A stretch of DNA of 64,000 nt from Nitzschia sp. pyKryTriq1 (taxonomy: Eukaryota > Bacillariophyta > Bacillariophyceae > Bacillariales > Bacillariaceae). The translations under genes and the position numbers were made by a program. Of this stretch, positions 11,471 through 20,821 are shown piece after piece. The notes under the pieces are model-generated. The model saw only the letters and a program-made list of their open reading frames with translations, searched no databases and was not told the origin of the DNA. Numbering within the stretch: position 1 is the stretch's first letter; the number at the start of each line of letters is the position of its first letter. The stretch spans positions 385,469-449,468 of the forward strand of contig OY101131.1 of the NCBI GenBank assembly GCA_956465555.1, given 5' to 3'.

Positions 11471-12640
11471 ATGAGGGGACTGTGCACAAACGAAGCTCCC
11501 GAGTTTAGATCGTTAGAGAACCAAATCCGTTTCCGGGACGACCTGGAAAAGAATCCGGATGCCATTGAAGGAACCGAACTGAGTCCCACGGCGGTGGTTG
11601 TTCGTGTTTTGACTGCTGCCGTGTCCGTGGACGATATCCATGGTGCCGAAGGGACTTACGTGGGGCGATTTCGTTCGTCTCCACCAAAGAGGAACAAAAG
11701 CGAAGTGGTGAGTCCTGAAAAGCCGTACATTCCAGGATTTGAATGCTGTGGGATAGTCGTAAGAGCCGGAGAAAAGGCCATCCAGGACTTTCCAGTTGGG
11801 ACCTACGTCATGGGCTTTCAGGATAGTATCAAGAATCATTTTTATGGTACATGGGGAGAATACTTCACGTTTGATCCTACCAAATCATCCTTGGTACCTT
11901 GCGTCATGTTGAAGAAACCAAGCCACTTGACGCACGAACAAGCGGCGGCTGCACTCGTACCTGGACAAGTCGCATGCTGCACCCTTTCCAAATACGTGTA
12001 TGACGCCATGTCCCATTCGGGAGGCCTTCTACGAAGTACCATGGTCATCGTTGGTGCTACTGGGGCGGTAGGCAACCTGGTAGTCAAAGCAGCTCGGCAT
12101 GAATGGCCGCAAGCGACAATTGTTGCGGTATGCAGCGGTAAGAATAGCCAGTTTGCAATGGAGTTGGGTGCTTCGGACGTTCTGGCGTATGATCAAGTTC
12201 CAGAATGGGGAGCACACGAACTGGTCAAGGGCAAGACGGATGTTGTACTTGACCTCATCGGTGGCTCCGAAACTTTGAAACAAGGCCGCCTAGCACTTCG
12301 TCAAGGGGGCGTTTTCAGTTCCACAGTGGGTCCTCGTCAGTTTATTGGTGACACTGGAACGATTCCAATCTTGCCGTTTTTGCTCCAGATCACCGCGATG
12401 CTCGGCCGCGTGGCCTTCAATCCTTTGAGGCGTTCGTACAAATACTACGTTCGCGACATGTCCTACCATCAAAACATGGCTCTCTACACCAGGCTACTGG
12501 AAGACGAACGTGTGCTTATCCCTCATGTAGATCGTGTGGTGAACACAGATGATGAAGCAAAAGTTCGAGAGGCGATAAGTGATGTTCGGCATCACAAGTG
12601 CAAGGGTCGAGTGGTATTCCGCATTACAAGTGACAACTGA
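11471..12640 (+). CDS. Zinc-less MDR oxidoreductase (quinone reductase-like)
   Basis: A 389-residue protein of the medium-chain dehydrogenase/reductase superfamily. The N-terminal GroES-like fold shows IPGFECCGIVVRAGEKAIQDFPVGTYVMGF (in pieces), the family's catalytic-domain core. A Rossmann nucleotide-binding motif GATGAVG occurs near residue 195, followed by AVCSGKNSQFAMELGASDVLAYDQ, the usual GADxVxxY segment, then DVVLDLIGG near 255. The C-terminus ends in KCKGRVVF, the standard GKxVxxI strand. The structural-zinc cysteine cluster is absent, so it most resembles NADPH quinone oxidoreductase/zeta-crystallin-like members. Substrate unknown. The start is the first in-frame ATG; an ATG five bases upstream is out of frame. 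No targeting signal is evident. Confidence 0.88.
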   Translation: MRGLCTNEAPEFRSLENQIRFRDDLEKNPDAIEGTELSPTAVVVRVLTAAVSVDDIHGAEGTYVGRFRSSPPKRNKSEVVSPEKPYIPGFECCGIVVRAGEKAIQDFPVGTYVMGFQDSIKNHFYGTWGEYFTFDPTKSSLVPCVMLKKPSHLTHEQAAAALVPGQVACCTLSKYVYDAMSHSGGLLRSTMVIVGATGAVGNLVVKAARHEWPQATIVAVCSGKNSQFAMELGASDVLAYDQVPEWGAHELVKGKTDVVLDLIGGSETLKQGRLALRQGGVFSSTVGPRQFIGDTGTIPILPFLLQITAMLGRVAFNPLRRSYKYYVRDMSYHQNMALYTRLLEDERVLIPHVDRVVNTDDEAKVREAISDVRHHKCKGRVVFRITSDN

Positions 12641-12855
12641 CTTGGGCCAAGACGCGAAAGAAACCATTCGTCGGCCATACTCCATAGCTACATGTACTAT
12701 CTTTCGATGTCAGAGGCGGTGGCTCTCCTATCGCGCCGCCAGTTCGGCTTTTCCGATTTCTTTGAACATGCTGACTGGTGTGACTCTAAATATCCACGTC
12801 TCGGATCCTCGTGCCAGTTGTCTCGCAATCCTGCCTCAGTCCCACTGTTTTTGAC

Positions 12856-13050
12856 AAAGGAGGTTGCCTTCTTTTCTATTCGAAACTCTTGTAATCTGTC
12901 ATTGGTAATGGTTGTTTGTTGCCACATGTGTTGGACACAGGCTTGAACGGCGGTCCGAATGGTAGCATGATGCTTGCTGGTGGCTTCCTTGGGACCACGA
13001 CGGAATCCCATTTTTTTGGTCACCACCCACCTGGGGCAACCAGGTTGGCG
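12856..13050 (-). pseudogene. Inverted decayed copy of the PAF-acetylhydrolase gene 3' end
   Basis: Read on the minus strand this segment closely matches the 3' end of the lipase gene at about 17187-17351. It encodes VTKKMGFR, GPKEA, HATIRTA, QACVQHM, ITNDRLQEFRIEKK in the same order. By eye about 95 percent of aligned bases match. The differences include three insertions here (CGT, nine bases near ACCAGCAAG, and ACA), all multiples of three, while the frame is lost upstream of the VTKK segment (LPxV part shifted). There is no catalytic core on this side, so it is a non-functional fragment of a former second gene copy or of a partial duplication. It is inverted relative to the intact gene. 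Confidence 0.85.
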
Positions 13051-13414
13051 GGAGTTCCAAAGACATTATGTCAAACCCGCAGGATCCAAATGAAAGTTCG
13101 ACTGCTTCGACTCTACTACTTAATATCCCACGTCTGGCCGACTTCTGCCACATCGCTCGGTGAGAGTTTGTTCTTTCTACCGGTACCTGGTACTTTAGTA
13201 ATATAGTAGTACCTACAGTACATGATGTATTACTACAGTGGAAAAATAAAGTACAGTAGCTAGTAGAGAGTCTACGAAGTACTCTACTCGGGAGGACTAG
13301 ACCAGAGTAGGACTCCTCGAACGAATGGCTCTTCATCGTCCTCCTAATGCTATTCTTTTGTACTAGCTACGGATGATGGTCCAAGGATGGACAAATCGAA
13401 TCATCATCTTCTTT
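13051..13414. other. Spacer between lipase fragment and transporter gene
   Basis: No gene. Contains CTACCGGTACCTGGTAC at about 13178-13195 and TAGTAGTACC, TAGTAGAGAGTC strings to 13290. The last 100 bases are probably 3' UTR of the transporter gene on the minus strand. Confidence 0.5.
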
Positions 13415-15379
13415 TTACAGGACTTCGGCTACAGTACTCATCGTTGTTGTCGCAACCACTGCTGGTTGACTTTCTTCACCCCACGATGATTCCTGCATTG
13501 GACTAGGATTGGGATTAGGATGATGGTTCTTCATGGTCATGGTGGCCTGCTGGTAGTCCCCCATACCCACGAGCCCCAAGTAGCCCAATCCAAAATAAAT
13601 GACCAACGATGCCAATCCCCAATTCATTGGAATATTACCCACTTCATTCAAGACCGTGAATACCAGGGGTGGTAGAAATACCAATACTTGTGTCGCAAAC
13701 AAAAAGACCGACATCATTTCCATAGTCGGCGGGACGATGGTCACAAAAATAGTCGTGTGTTGGGGATGCATCCATCCTTGACAAATCCCCCACAACATTC
13801 CGAACAAGTAGACATATTGTTTGGTAGTTTCTTTCAAAACGACACTGGCAACGGCCGTAGTGGTCATGTAGAGGAGGATGGCCGCTTTGGCACTGACGAC
13901 GGGAGAATTGTACCGTTGACAAATAAAATGTCCCAACCAGGTACCCGGAATACCGGCAATCAAATTGAACAAAATAGTCTGTCCAATTTCCGATGCGTCC
14001 ATTCCCAGAAATTCACTCATATACGTCGTGGCAATGGTCGGTAAGGCCGTATCAGCTGCTTCCGAGAACATGATTCCTGCCAAAAAGATGCCTGCTGGAT
14101 GGCGACGACGACGACAACGATGACCACCTCCACCACAACCACATTGTGGTGGTGGCGATAGTTGTTCATTATGATCATTATGATCGTGATGATGTTCATG
14201 ATCGTGGTGATCCGGCGCTGTGGTGTTGGCGACGAAGAGTGTCCGCGAGGTATGGTACAATTTGGAAAAGCCAACCGTCCACAAGGATTGTCCTTCCGCC
14301 AAATACGCTATCGGGCCACACTCCTGAAACAAGTATTTCCAAGCGAGGAAAAAGAGAGGCGCACTCCATATCGTTGTTATTACAAGCCCGAGTCTCGCCG
14401 TCTCTACATCATCCTTTTCTTTGTTCCAATAATGCCCCACCACCAAGACTTGTACCACATACCATAACATGCTAACGTACATGCAGAAAAAGAAATGTGT
14501 TTGGTAGCCCGACTGTAGGGTCGGTGTTTGTGTCAACTCGGCGCTGTACGCATAAACAGCCGCCACATGCAGTTGATACAAGACGCCTGAGACGACTTGA
14601 AAACAGGCGACTACGAACCATGTCGAGGAGGACCACCGCCCGCCGAGCAGGATAAACTCTACCAATTTGATCAATACCAAACCCCCTGCGGTCCAAGCCC
14701 CGACTGCTCTTCGATAGTGTGTATGATCCACAATGGCACCCGATATAGGCAACACCAGAGTCGACAAAAACCCCGCGACCATGGCAATATTGCTCAATAA
14801 ACTGCTCGGTTTGAATCCATAGACCCTGCATTCATCATTGATCCCGTCTTCAAAATATGACGGACAATCGTCTACGGCTTGTCGGGTCGCTAATTCTAGC
14901 AGCCCCGGTCCCAAAAAGATGGTGGCCATGAAAATGACGGCCCGTGCAAACATATCCACCGAAGATCCCGTGGCTTCGATCGGAATCGACGGGTCGTCGT
15001 AATACTTGAGTAACAGAAATGGCTTGGGAAGGATCCATCGTGAACACCACACTGGTCTTCGTCTTCGTCTTCGTTGTCGTGTAATATTAAGTACATGCAT
15101 ACGTGGAGGATTACCATCGTCATCCTCTTCCAACGAAAAATGATGCATACCCGCATTGTCATAATCTTCACAAGAAGCACTTTGACGATGGCGATGATGA
15201 TGATGATGAGGATGATGAGGATGCATAGGATTATTGCTGTGGCCAGAAGAGCCGTCGTCAAACGACGACAAAGGTTGTCGGTCGGTGATGGTGACGTTAT
15301 TGTCATCCTCATGATCGGTACTACTACATGTGCGACTACTCGTTCCGCTACCGGTACACGTACGAGCAGAGGGATCCAT
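13415..15379 (-). CDS. MFS transporter, Atg22/vacuole-effluxer-like, with His-rich segments
   Basis: About 654 residues from the ATG at 15379; another ATG at 15535 is in frame but the stretch between translates spacer repeats. A disordered cytosolic N-terminus (1-140) holds a histidine cluster (PMHPHHPHHHHHRHR, about 51-65). At least ten hydrophobic spans follow, in two halves: about 145-375 and 428-630. The first half has the GAIVDHTHYRR loop and the second FNLIAGIPGTWLGHFICQR, matching the MFS/Atg22-like pattern with WGICQGWMHPQ near the end. The central loop (about 389-428) is again rich in His with a Cys cluster (HHDHEHHHDHN, then CGCGGGGHRC), which could bind metal. Atg22 proteins export amino acids from the vacuole; the substrate here is unknown. 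The gene is transcribed divergently from the lipase gene. Confidence 0.8.
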   Translation of the reverse strand: MDPSARTCTGSGTSSRTCSSTDHEDDNNVTITDRQPLSSFDDGSSGHSNNPMHPHHPHHHHHRHRQSASCEDYDNAGMHHFSLEEDDDGNPPRMHVLNITRQRRRRRRPVWCSRWILPKPFLLLKYYDDPSIPIEATGSSVDMFARAVIFMATIFLGPGLLELATRQAVDDCPSYFEDGINDECRVYGFKPSSLLSNIAMVAGFLSTLVLPISGAIVDHTHYRRAVGAWTAGGLVLIKLVEFILLGGRWSSSTWFVVACFQVVSGVLYQLHVAAVYAYSAELTQTPTLQSGYQTHFFFCMYVSMLWYVVQVLVVGHYWNKEKDDVETARLGLVITTIWSAPLFFLAWKYLFQECGPIAYLAEGQSLWTVGFSKLYHTSRTLFVANTTAPDHHDHEHHHDHNDHNEQLSPPPQCGCGGGGHRCRRRRHPAGIFLAGIMFSEAADTALPTIATTYMSEFLGMDASEIGQTILFNLIAGIPGTWLGHFICQRYNSPVVSAKAAILLYMTTTAVASVVLKETTKQYVYLFGMLWGICQGWMHPQHTTIFVTIVPPTMEMMSVFLFATQVLVFLPPLVFTVLNEVGNIPMNWGLASLVIYFGLGYLGLVGMGDYQQATMTMKNHHPNPNPSPMQESSWGEESQPAVVATTTMSTVAEVL

Positions 15380-16152
15380 GGAGATGATAATGGTATATAT
15401 ACTCGTAGTATACTGCTTGTATCCTCTCAGATTGGTTCCGAAGAGGAGGAGAGTACCAGTACTCGTAAGATATCGGTACCTGGTACCGAGTAGAGGGAGA
15501 CAGAGGAGGCGCGATGGCGAGAAAAATAATCTCATCGTCGGATCTCTACTCGTACTACTATCGGTATAGGAGGATAGGCGTCGTCGCGTCACGGAGAGAT
15601 CTCGGGCTATTTACTCGTAGTTCTGTACATGATAGATCTGTACCCGCGCGGTAGTCTACTGTACTGGTACTGTACGTACATAGATCACGAAGCTTTTCTG
15701 TTGAAAAGCCCGGCGCGCGCCCGCCCGCCGCCGCCGCCGCCGCCATCCAACGCACATGTGACGACTCCTTTGACTTCAATCGTCTGCTGACTGCTGACTA
15801 TCCTGACTGCTACTACCGGTACAGTACAGCTACAGAGCTGCGACTTCTGACGCATTCTTGAGTTCCTTGAGTTCGTTCCCGCCAAAAAAAATAGGGTTGG
15901 TTGTGTTGAGACGACGACGACGACGAGACGACCGAGAGCGATGACGAAGCAAAAAGAAGACAACGATGTTCAGATTTCCATTCTCATTCCTCATTCTATC
16001 TTTTGAGTTCATACAGTAGTCTAGTCTATTGCGAAGACCATTAGCAAATAAGGACAGCAGGCTGGTATTCATTCAGAACTCCTTTTTGATTATTTCCGAC
16101 TGACTGACTGCCTGACTCCTGCATCCAAAACATATCCCGGTGCTACAAAACA
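15380..16152. other. Divergent promoter region of transporter and lipase genes
   Basis: The region between two oppositely transcribed genes. It carries GTACCGGTAC, GTACCTGGTAC and TACTCGTAC strings (15340-15560 and 15655-15690), a GC-rich run of CCGCCG units at 15720-15743, and a GACGACGAC run near 15910. No open frame with a domain is seen on either strand. Confidence 0.5.
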
Positions 16153-17364
16153 ATGATCGTCGCTTCCGTGCTGAGAAATCTTTTGTGGGCCTTGCGATAT
16201 CCCTCTTTCCCCTCGGATATAGTGGGAGAGTATTCGGTCGGTGCCATTCAAACCAGGATTCCCACCCAGGACGGGCCGCTCTGTCAGATTCATTACCCCA
16301 CCAGTACGCGAGATGCCCGAAACAGCCAAAAAGTACCCTATATTCGCCCAAAAGCGGTCGCAGGATTGGCGGAGTATAGTCGACAACCCAAGGAAATGAT
16401 GGATTTTCTTTCGAAACGAACCCATCCCTGCGCCATGAATGCTCCTCCACTCGTCATCAACAAGCAGCAGGGCGATGGCGACTCCTCCTCCTCTTCCTCG
16501 TCCTTTCCAATTGTAATCTTTTCTCATGGTTTGGGAGGATGTATGGAAATGTATACGTCATTGTGTCAACAAATTGCCTCGCAAGGCTTTTGTGTCGTGG
16601 CAGTCGAACATGCCGATGGAAGTGGTGCCTATGCCGAAACGATCAAAGGAGACTCCATTTTCTATCAACGACCCGACGATTCTCCCTATTCTCGCTCCAA
16701 AGTCGTCAATTTCCGACGACCTTTTCTCCGTCAGCGAGTTGAAGAAATTGAAAAGGTATTGGAATACATACTAGAAACACTGGACGACGACGCTGATGAT
16801 GACGGAAGTAGTTCTCTACTACTGCAGCAGATTTTTCAAGCGGCCGATAGGACGCAAGGCATTCATTTGCTGGGACATTCATTCGGTGGTGCGACCATGG
16901 CTTTGGCGTCGCAAAACGAACGATTGAGAAAGGACTCCTTTTCCTTGAAATCATTGAGTATGTTGGATTGTTGGGCCTTTTCACTAGACGATCCAGCATT
17001 GGAGCAGGGGATATCCCTACCCACGCTGTCGCTCTTATCCGAAGCTTGGTTAACCAACCCGGAAACAGCTCAAATCCAAGAGCTCTTGCAAAATTCTCTC
17101 AGCAGTACGGGTAATAGTGGCAGTAGTACAGTCGAATCGTATCATATCCCTGACAGTGTCCATGCCTCCTTTTCGGATGCGACGAATTGGTTGCCAGGAG
17201 TGGTGACCAAAAAGATGGGATTCCGTGGTCCCAAGGAAGCCAAGCATGCTACCATTCGGACCGCCGCTCAAGCCTGCGTCCAACACATGAGGCAACAAAC
17301 CATTACCAATGACAGATTACAAGAGTTTCGAATAGAAAAGAAGACAATATGTGCCATAAAGTAA
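16153..17364 (+). CDS. PAF-acetylhydrolase-like serine lipase
   Basis: A 403-residue alpha/beta hydrolase of the plasma/intracellular type II platelet-activating-factor acetylhydrolase family, which removes short or oxidised acyl chains from phospholipids. Visible landmarks are PIVIFSHGLGG (oxyanion loop) near 120, FCVVAVEHADGSGAY near 145, the nucleophile elbow GHSFGG with Ser243, Asp272 in SMLDCW, and His337 in DSVHASFSD, which matches the family's GSVHxxFxD. The order and spacing of Ser-Asp-His fit the family. The length is close to the roughly 400-440 residues usual for the group. The first residues (MIVASVLRNLLWALRYPSF) could be a weak membrane anchor rather than a cleaved signal. An inverted fragment of its 3' end lies at 12856-13050. 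Confidence 0.88.
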   Translation: MIVASVLRNLLWALRYPSFPSDIVGEYSVGAIQTRIPTQDGPLCQIHYPTSTRDARNSQKVPYIRPKAVAGLAEYSRQPKEMMDFLSKRTHPCAMNAPPLVINKQQGDGDSSSSSSSFPIVIFSHGLGGCMEMYTSLCQQIASQGFCVVAVEHADGSGAYAETIKGDSIFYQRPDDSPYSRSKVVNFRRPFLRQRVEEIEKVLEYILETLDDDADDDGSSSLLLQQIFQAADRTQGIHLLGHSFGGATMALASQNERLRKDSFSLKSLSMLDCWAFSLDDPALEQGISLPTLSLLSEAWLTNPETAQIQELLQNSLSSTGNSGSSTVESYHIPDSVHASFSDATNWLPGVVTKKMGFRGPKEAKHATIRTAAQACVQHMRQQTITNDRLQEFRIEKKTICAIK

Positions 17365-18313
17365 ATAGAACACGTGGTCCCTTTTACTCCTCTTGAGATG
17401 TTATTGGACTGGCTTGACGGTTTGACCGACCGACCGACCGACTCATGCTGTGTTTGTCCTGGAAGCAGATTTGACGGATTTACCCGTCGTAATAATGGAC
17501 TGTTTTCGGCATCAACCTGCGATCAATCAACAATGGAAATGCCGTCAGTTCCTCTTTTGGTGTGGCGTCTTCCATTGTTTGCGGGATGGAGGAAGTGATG
17601 GTAAACTTGCGTGTTGTTGGAATCATATCAAACAGAAGGACCAGCATGACAAGTACTCTGATGCAAGAACTAGAAGTTCACAAAACCCTTTCCATTTTTT
17701 TGCTTAGCATCTGGGTAGTCTTGGTCCTGGACTGCAAGTTTTCGTTAGCACTACTAACAGCACCACCGCCACTACCACCCAGTTCCATCCTTGCCGCCTT
17801 CCTTTGTGGTGACGACTTTTGCCGAAGAAGAATCATCATCGTCATTGCCATCATCATCGCCATGTGGTATCAAAGGCTCGAGCAACGATGAGTTGGTGGG
17901 AGAATCATCATCCTCGTCTTCAATCATCGTCACCCAAAATATTGTGGTCGTCTTTTCTCTTAGAGCAAATTGTTTTCGCCTGGCGTAAAGTCCAATCTGG
18001 GAGGCTTTAATGTAAGAAGCGGGGCTACAGCAAAAGGTGGAGTCGACGAGGATCTCTTGATACTTTTGTTCTGATGCAATAGCCACTCATATTAGCTTTT
18101 CTCGTTCCGCCGCCTCTCCGCTAGCTCTAGCCATCTCGGTAGGTACACCTTTCGACGACGAGACTCTGCCAGATCATTCAGTTTTGATTGAAGGAGTTGG
18201 TAGTCCTCGTAGTATACAAGCAGGGTGGCGTCGCATTGGTTGGAGCCAGATTCATTCACGCAGCAGGCAAGGGAGGAAGAAGATCCGCCGCGAAGAAGTC
18301 CTCTGATCTACTA
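17365..18313. other. Intergenic region, possibly holding a small unsupported frame
   Basis: No gene can be supported. A minus-strand frame at about 17772-18086 encodes roughly 100 residues with an acidic Asp/Ser tail, but it starts with GTG, has no recognisable domain and lies in ATCATC/GATGAT microsatellite-like DNA (17830-17930). GACC tandem units (GACCGACCGACCGACC) occur at 17425-17440. The region after 18100 is probably the 3' side of the PDZ gene. Confidence 0.4.
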
Positions 18314-19099
18314 CTACTTTATGCTTTTCTTTTCCTCTTTGATGAGATCGAACGTTTGACCCAGGCCTTCATCTTTTGCACAAGATAACGACACAATTTT
18401 GATGCTTCCATCCGCTTCCATTACTCCTGTTGATGCCACGTTGCAAGAATAAGTCGAGACTCCATCCGTCGAAAAGATGGCGAAGAATCGCACCATCCCT
18501 CGACCTGGCTCTGGCACACCCACCCCAACGATCACTTCGACCTTTATCAAATCGCCCAGTCGGCCATTCCTTCGAATCTCTCGGACAGCTTTTCGTACGA
18601 CTTCATCAATGAAAAATGCGTCCTCTTTACTCTTTAAAGTCTTGACAACATTTTTGGGCATGTCAAAAACTCCAAGACCGTCGCCCATGAGTAAACGAAT
18701 CAGAGGCAAATCAGACGATATGATCAGGTCCATGACAGTATCGAAATCGGCATCCTCTACATTCTTGTCATCGACTGCCAATACCACGTCGCCTGGCACT
18801 ATTTGGCTGGTGGCAGCCGATCCATTGGGTCCGATTTCTTTGACCTGAACGCCAGCACTCGTTCTACCCGCCTGCTGCCTTTCTTCCAGAATAATACCCA
18901 ATGGCTTCTCCAACTCAACAGTAAAGTCGCCCAATGCGTCTAACCGGAAAAAGAAGGATCGTGGAGGGCTGTGGAAACCTCCTGCAGAAGTGGCGAATGC
19001 GATGGCTTGGCCCACCGATCGACCAGCTAGTGCCGGTAGTAGTGTGACGAAGCTGCCGGTCCAACAAGCAAGGAAAATTCGCTGAGACGAAAAAATCAT
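18314..19099 (-). CDS. Plastid-type PDZ-domain protein
   Basis: A 261-residue protein from the ATG at 19099 (the GTG one codon upstream is ignored). The N-terminus is a signal-like hydrophobic segment (IFLACWTGSFVTLLPALAG) followed by VGQAIAFATSAGG, whose A|F site resembles the diatom plastid cleavage motif. A PDZ domain covers about 58-140: LGIILEE as carboxylate-binding loop, VKEIGPNGSAA, PGDVVLAVDDKNV and a VMDLI helix. The C-terminal half is an uncharacterised alpha/beta region with FAIFSTDG and SYSCNVASTG strands. PDZ domains bind peptide C-termini; no protease triad is present, so this is probably a plastid scaffold or chaperone-like protein of unknown partner. Confidence 0.78.
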   Translation of the reverse strand: MIFSSQRIFLACWTGSFVTLLPALAGRSVGQAIAFATSAGGFHSPPRSFFFRLDALGDFTVELEKPLGIILEERQQAGRTSAGVQVKEIGPNGSAATSQIVPGDVVLAVDDKNVEDADFDTVMDLIISSDLPLIRLLMGDGLGVFDMPKNVVKTLKSKEDAFFIDEVVRKAVREIRRNGRLGDLIKVEVIVGVGVPEPGRGMVRFFAIFSTDGVSTYSCNVASTGVMEADGSIKIVSLSCAKDEGLGQTFDLIKEEKKSIK

Positions 19100-19837
19100 C
19101 ACGTTGTGTTGTTGTTTAGATTGTGAGTCTACTACTAGCTACTCTACTATGATACAACACATAGAGAGACATGAGAGAGTAGAGAGAGCAGGGCTTGAGC
19201 TTACACTCGACGCTCGAAATTTGTTGAGCTAGCCTACATACCGGTATTAGAGGGAGCTTGGAGCTTGAGAGCAGGAGTGAGTCGTCGAAAAGTCAGCAAG
19301 CAAGCAAGGCCGGCGGCAGGGCGCCGAAATGAATTTACAGTAGATGTGGTCTACGTACGAAGTACGAACGAAGTGAAGTACTTCGCCGCGTTCTTCATGG
19401 ACGCGGCGAAGCATTAGTCGGAGTAGCATTGCGAGCGTGCGCGCCCCGTCGCGCCAAATTTGAGGGTGCCATACATGCCTTCCCGTTCTCTTGTGGCATT
19501 AATTTTTACTTGGTCCACGAATTCCTCGGGCGGGTGCGAACCTTCTTCCCTTTCGCAAGAAGGGAGTTCGTGCAATAGTGTGTTAATTAAAAAGTGGAAG
19601 AGAACCCCATGGAACCAGGACTGACACCACGACCTTGCTTCTCTATCTATCTTTTCTCCGCGCTATTTCACAGTGTCTCCGGCGGGGAACAACGTGACAA
19701 CATAAGCCGAAGTCCGATAGAAGAGCATCCGAATTAAATGCGTCGAGCGAGAAGAGCGATGAAGAGGACCATAATTTTGAAACCGAGACCAGAAAACTAC
19801 GCACCAAGCCCACCCAACTCGCCAGAACAAGGATATC
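19100..19837. other. Intergenic region with two strong hairpins
   Basis: No protein gene. A perfect 11-bp inverted repeat (CTTCGCCGCGT at 19381-19391 against ACGCGGCGAAG at 19401-19411, 9-base loop) and a second hairpin at about 19540-19580 (TGCGAAC and CCTTCTT pairing with AAGAAGG and GTTCGTGCA, imperfect) are visible. GC rises locally around 19300-19450 (GGCCGGCGGCAGGGCGCCG, GCGCGCCCCGTCGCGCC). The hairpins could be in the 5' region of the TPR-like gene, but no named RNA is recognised. Confidence 0.5.
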
Positions 19838-20533
19838 ATGAATAATACACCACTTTTCGACGCTGTTGCTAGCAACAACAATGGAGCCCAACTCATCGAC
19901 GAAGGCGACTACACGGGTGCTCTCTCTTTCCTCTCGAGCTCTTTGAAGGCCACGAAGAACTGCATGGCAGATTCTTGTACTGGTGGTGGAGACCAAGAAG
20001 TTCCTTTTGACTTGGACTGCCTAATGTTAAAGCAAAGAGGAGCGTTGCAAGAATCAAGAAACGACGATGGATATTTCGTGTATAATCGTCCGATCCAAGT
20101 TCCCGTGGCATTCTTCAACTCTTCAAGTTTCCCGCACAAGGTGATGTGCTCGGCCATTTCAATTTTTAACCTCGCACTTACTCATCATTTGCACGCACTC
20201 AAGACGTCACAAACGTCTGAACTGTTCCTGAGGAAAGCAGGAAGACTTTACGAATTCGCCATGCAGGTTCAGCCAGTAGCGGCGACAGAGACTGCCCCCT
20301 GTACTTTCTTCCATCTGGCCATCCTTAACAACCTTGCCGATGTCCACCGAAGACTTGGCGATTCGAGAACATCGCAAAAATTCTGTGAAGAACTTCTTCA
20401 TTTGCTCATGAGCCTCGCTGATGCTCGAAAAGAAACACCTGCGGATGAAGATGATACACTTGATGTATTTTACCAGAATTCATTCTTTTACCTGCTGGCA
20501 GCGCGCTCCATGAACGCCGCTCCAGCTGCATAG
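19838..20533 (+). CDS. TPR-like protein of an expanded diatom family
   Basis: A 231-residue soluble protein starting at an ATG with no signal. It begins with a helical pair typical of tetratricopeptide folds (NNNGAQLIDEGDYTGALSFLSSSLKAT), then has a polar linker with a conserved-looking NRPIQVP, followed by SISIFNLALTHHLHAL, LFLRKAGRLYEFAMQV and FHLAILNNLADVHRRLGD, further TPR-like helices. This arrangement (N-G-x-x-L...A-L...; IFNLALxHH; KAxxLYExA; LAIxNNLAxxxxxLGD) is one I know as a many-copy, functionally unknown family in diatom genomes. It probably mediates protein contacts. The Ala-rich C-terminus ends cleanly with TAG. Confidence 0.72.
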   Translation: MNNTPLFDAVASNNNGAQLIDEGDYTGALSFLSSSLKATKNCMADSCTGGGDQEVPFDLDCLMLKQRGALQESRNDDGYFVYNRPIQVPVAFFNSSSFPHKVMCSAISIFNLALTHHLHALKTSQTSELFLRKAGRLYEFAMQVQPVAATETAPCTFFHLAILNNLADVHRRLGDSRTSQKFCEELLHLLMSLADARKETPADEDDTLDVFYQNSFFYLLAARSMNAAPAA

Positions 20534-20821
20534 CTACATTGCGATACACATCTCCTCGCTACTACTACATTCTGAACTCGCAACTACTACATTCTAAACT
20601 CGCTACTAAATAGCATGCTACTTTGCTACACTACGATGTTTTCATAAAGCAAGATAACAAACTTCTTTAGAGAGGAGTATTATACAAACAAAACGCAACA
20701 AAGAGACCTCCAAGCACCACCAGGAGGACTACTCCAGCTACAAGCAGCCACCGCATTACTCTTACAACAAGAGCATAGCAGTCAGAATCTAGAGAAGTGT
20801 CGGTTCCTTTTTGAACGGTCT

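Noticed and set aside
15380-15592. Extended N-terminus of the MFS transporter
   Set aside because: It begins with GTG and translates GTACCGGTACC repeats; ATG 15379 is the better start.
17772-18086. Small acidic gene on the minus strand
   Set aside because: GTG start, microsatellite-coded Asp/Ser runs and no family; not supported as a gene.
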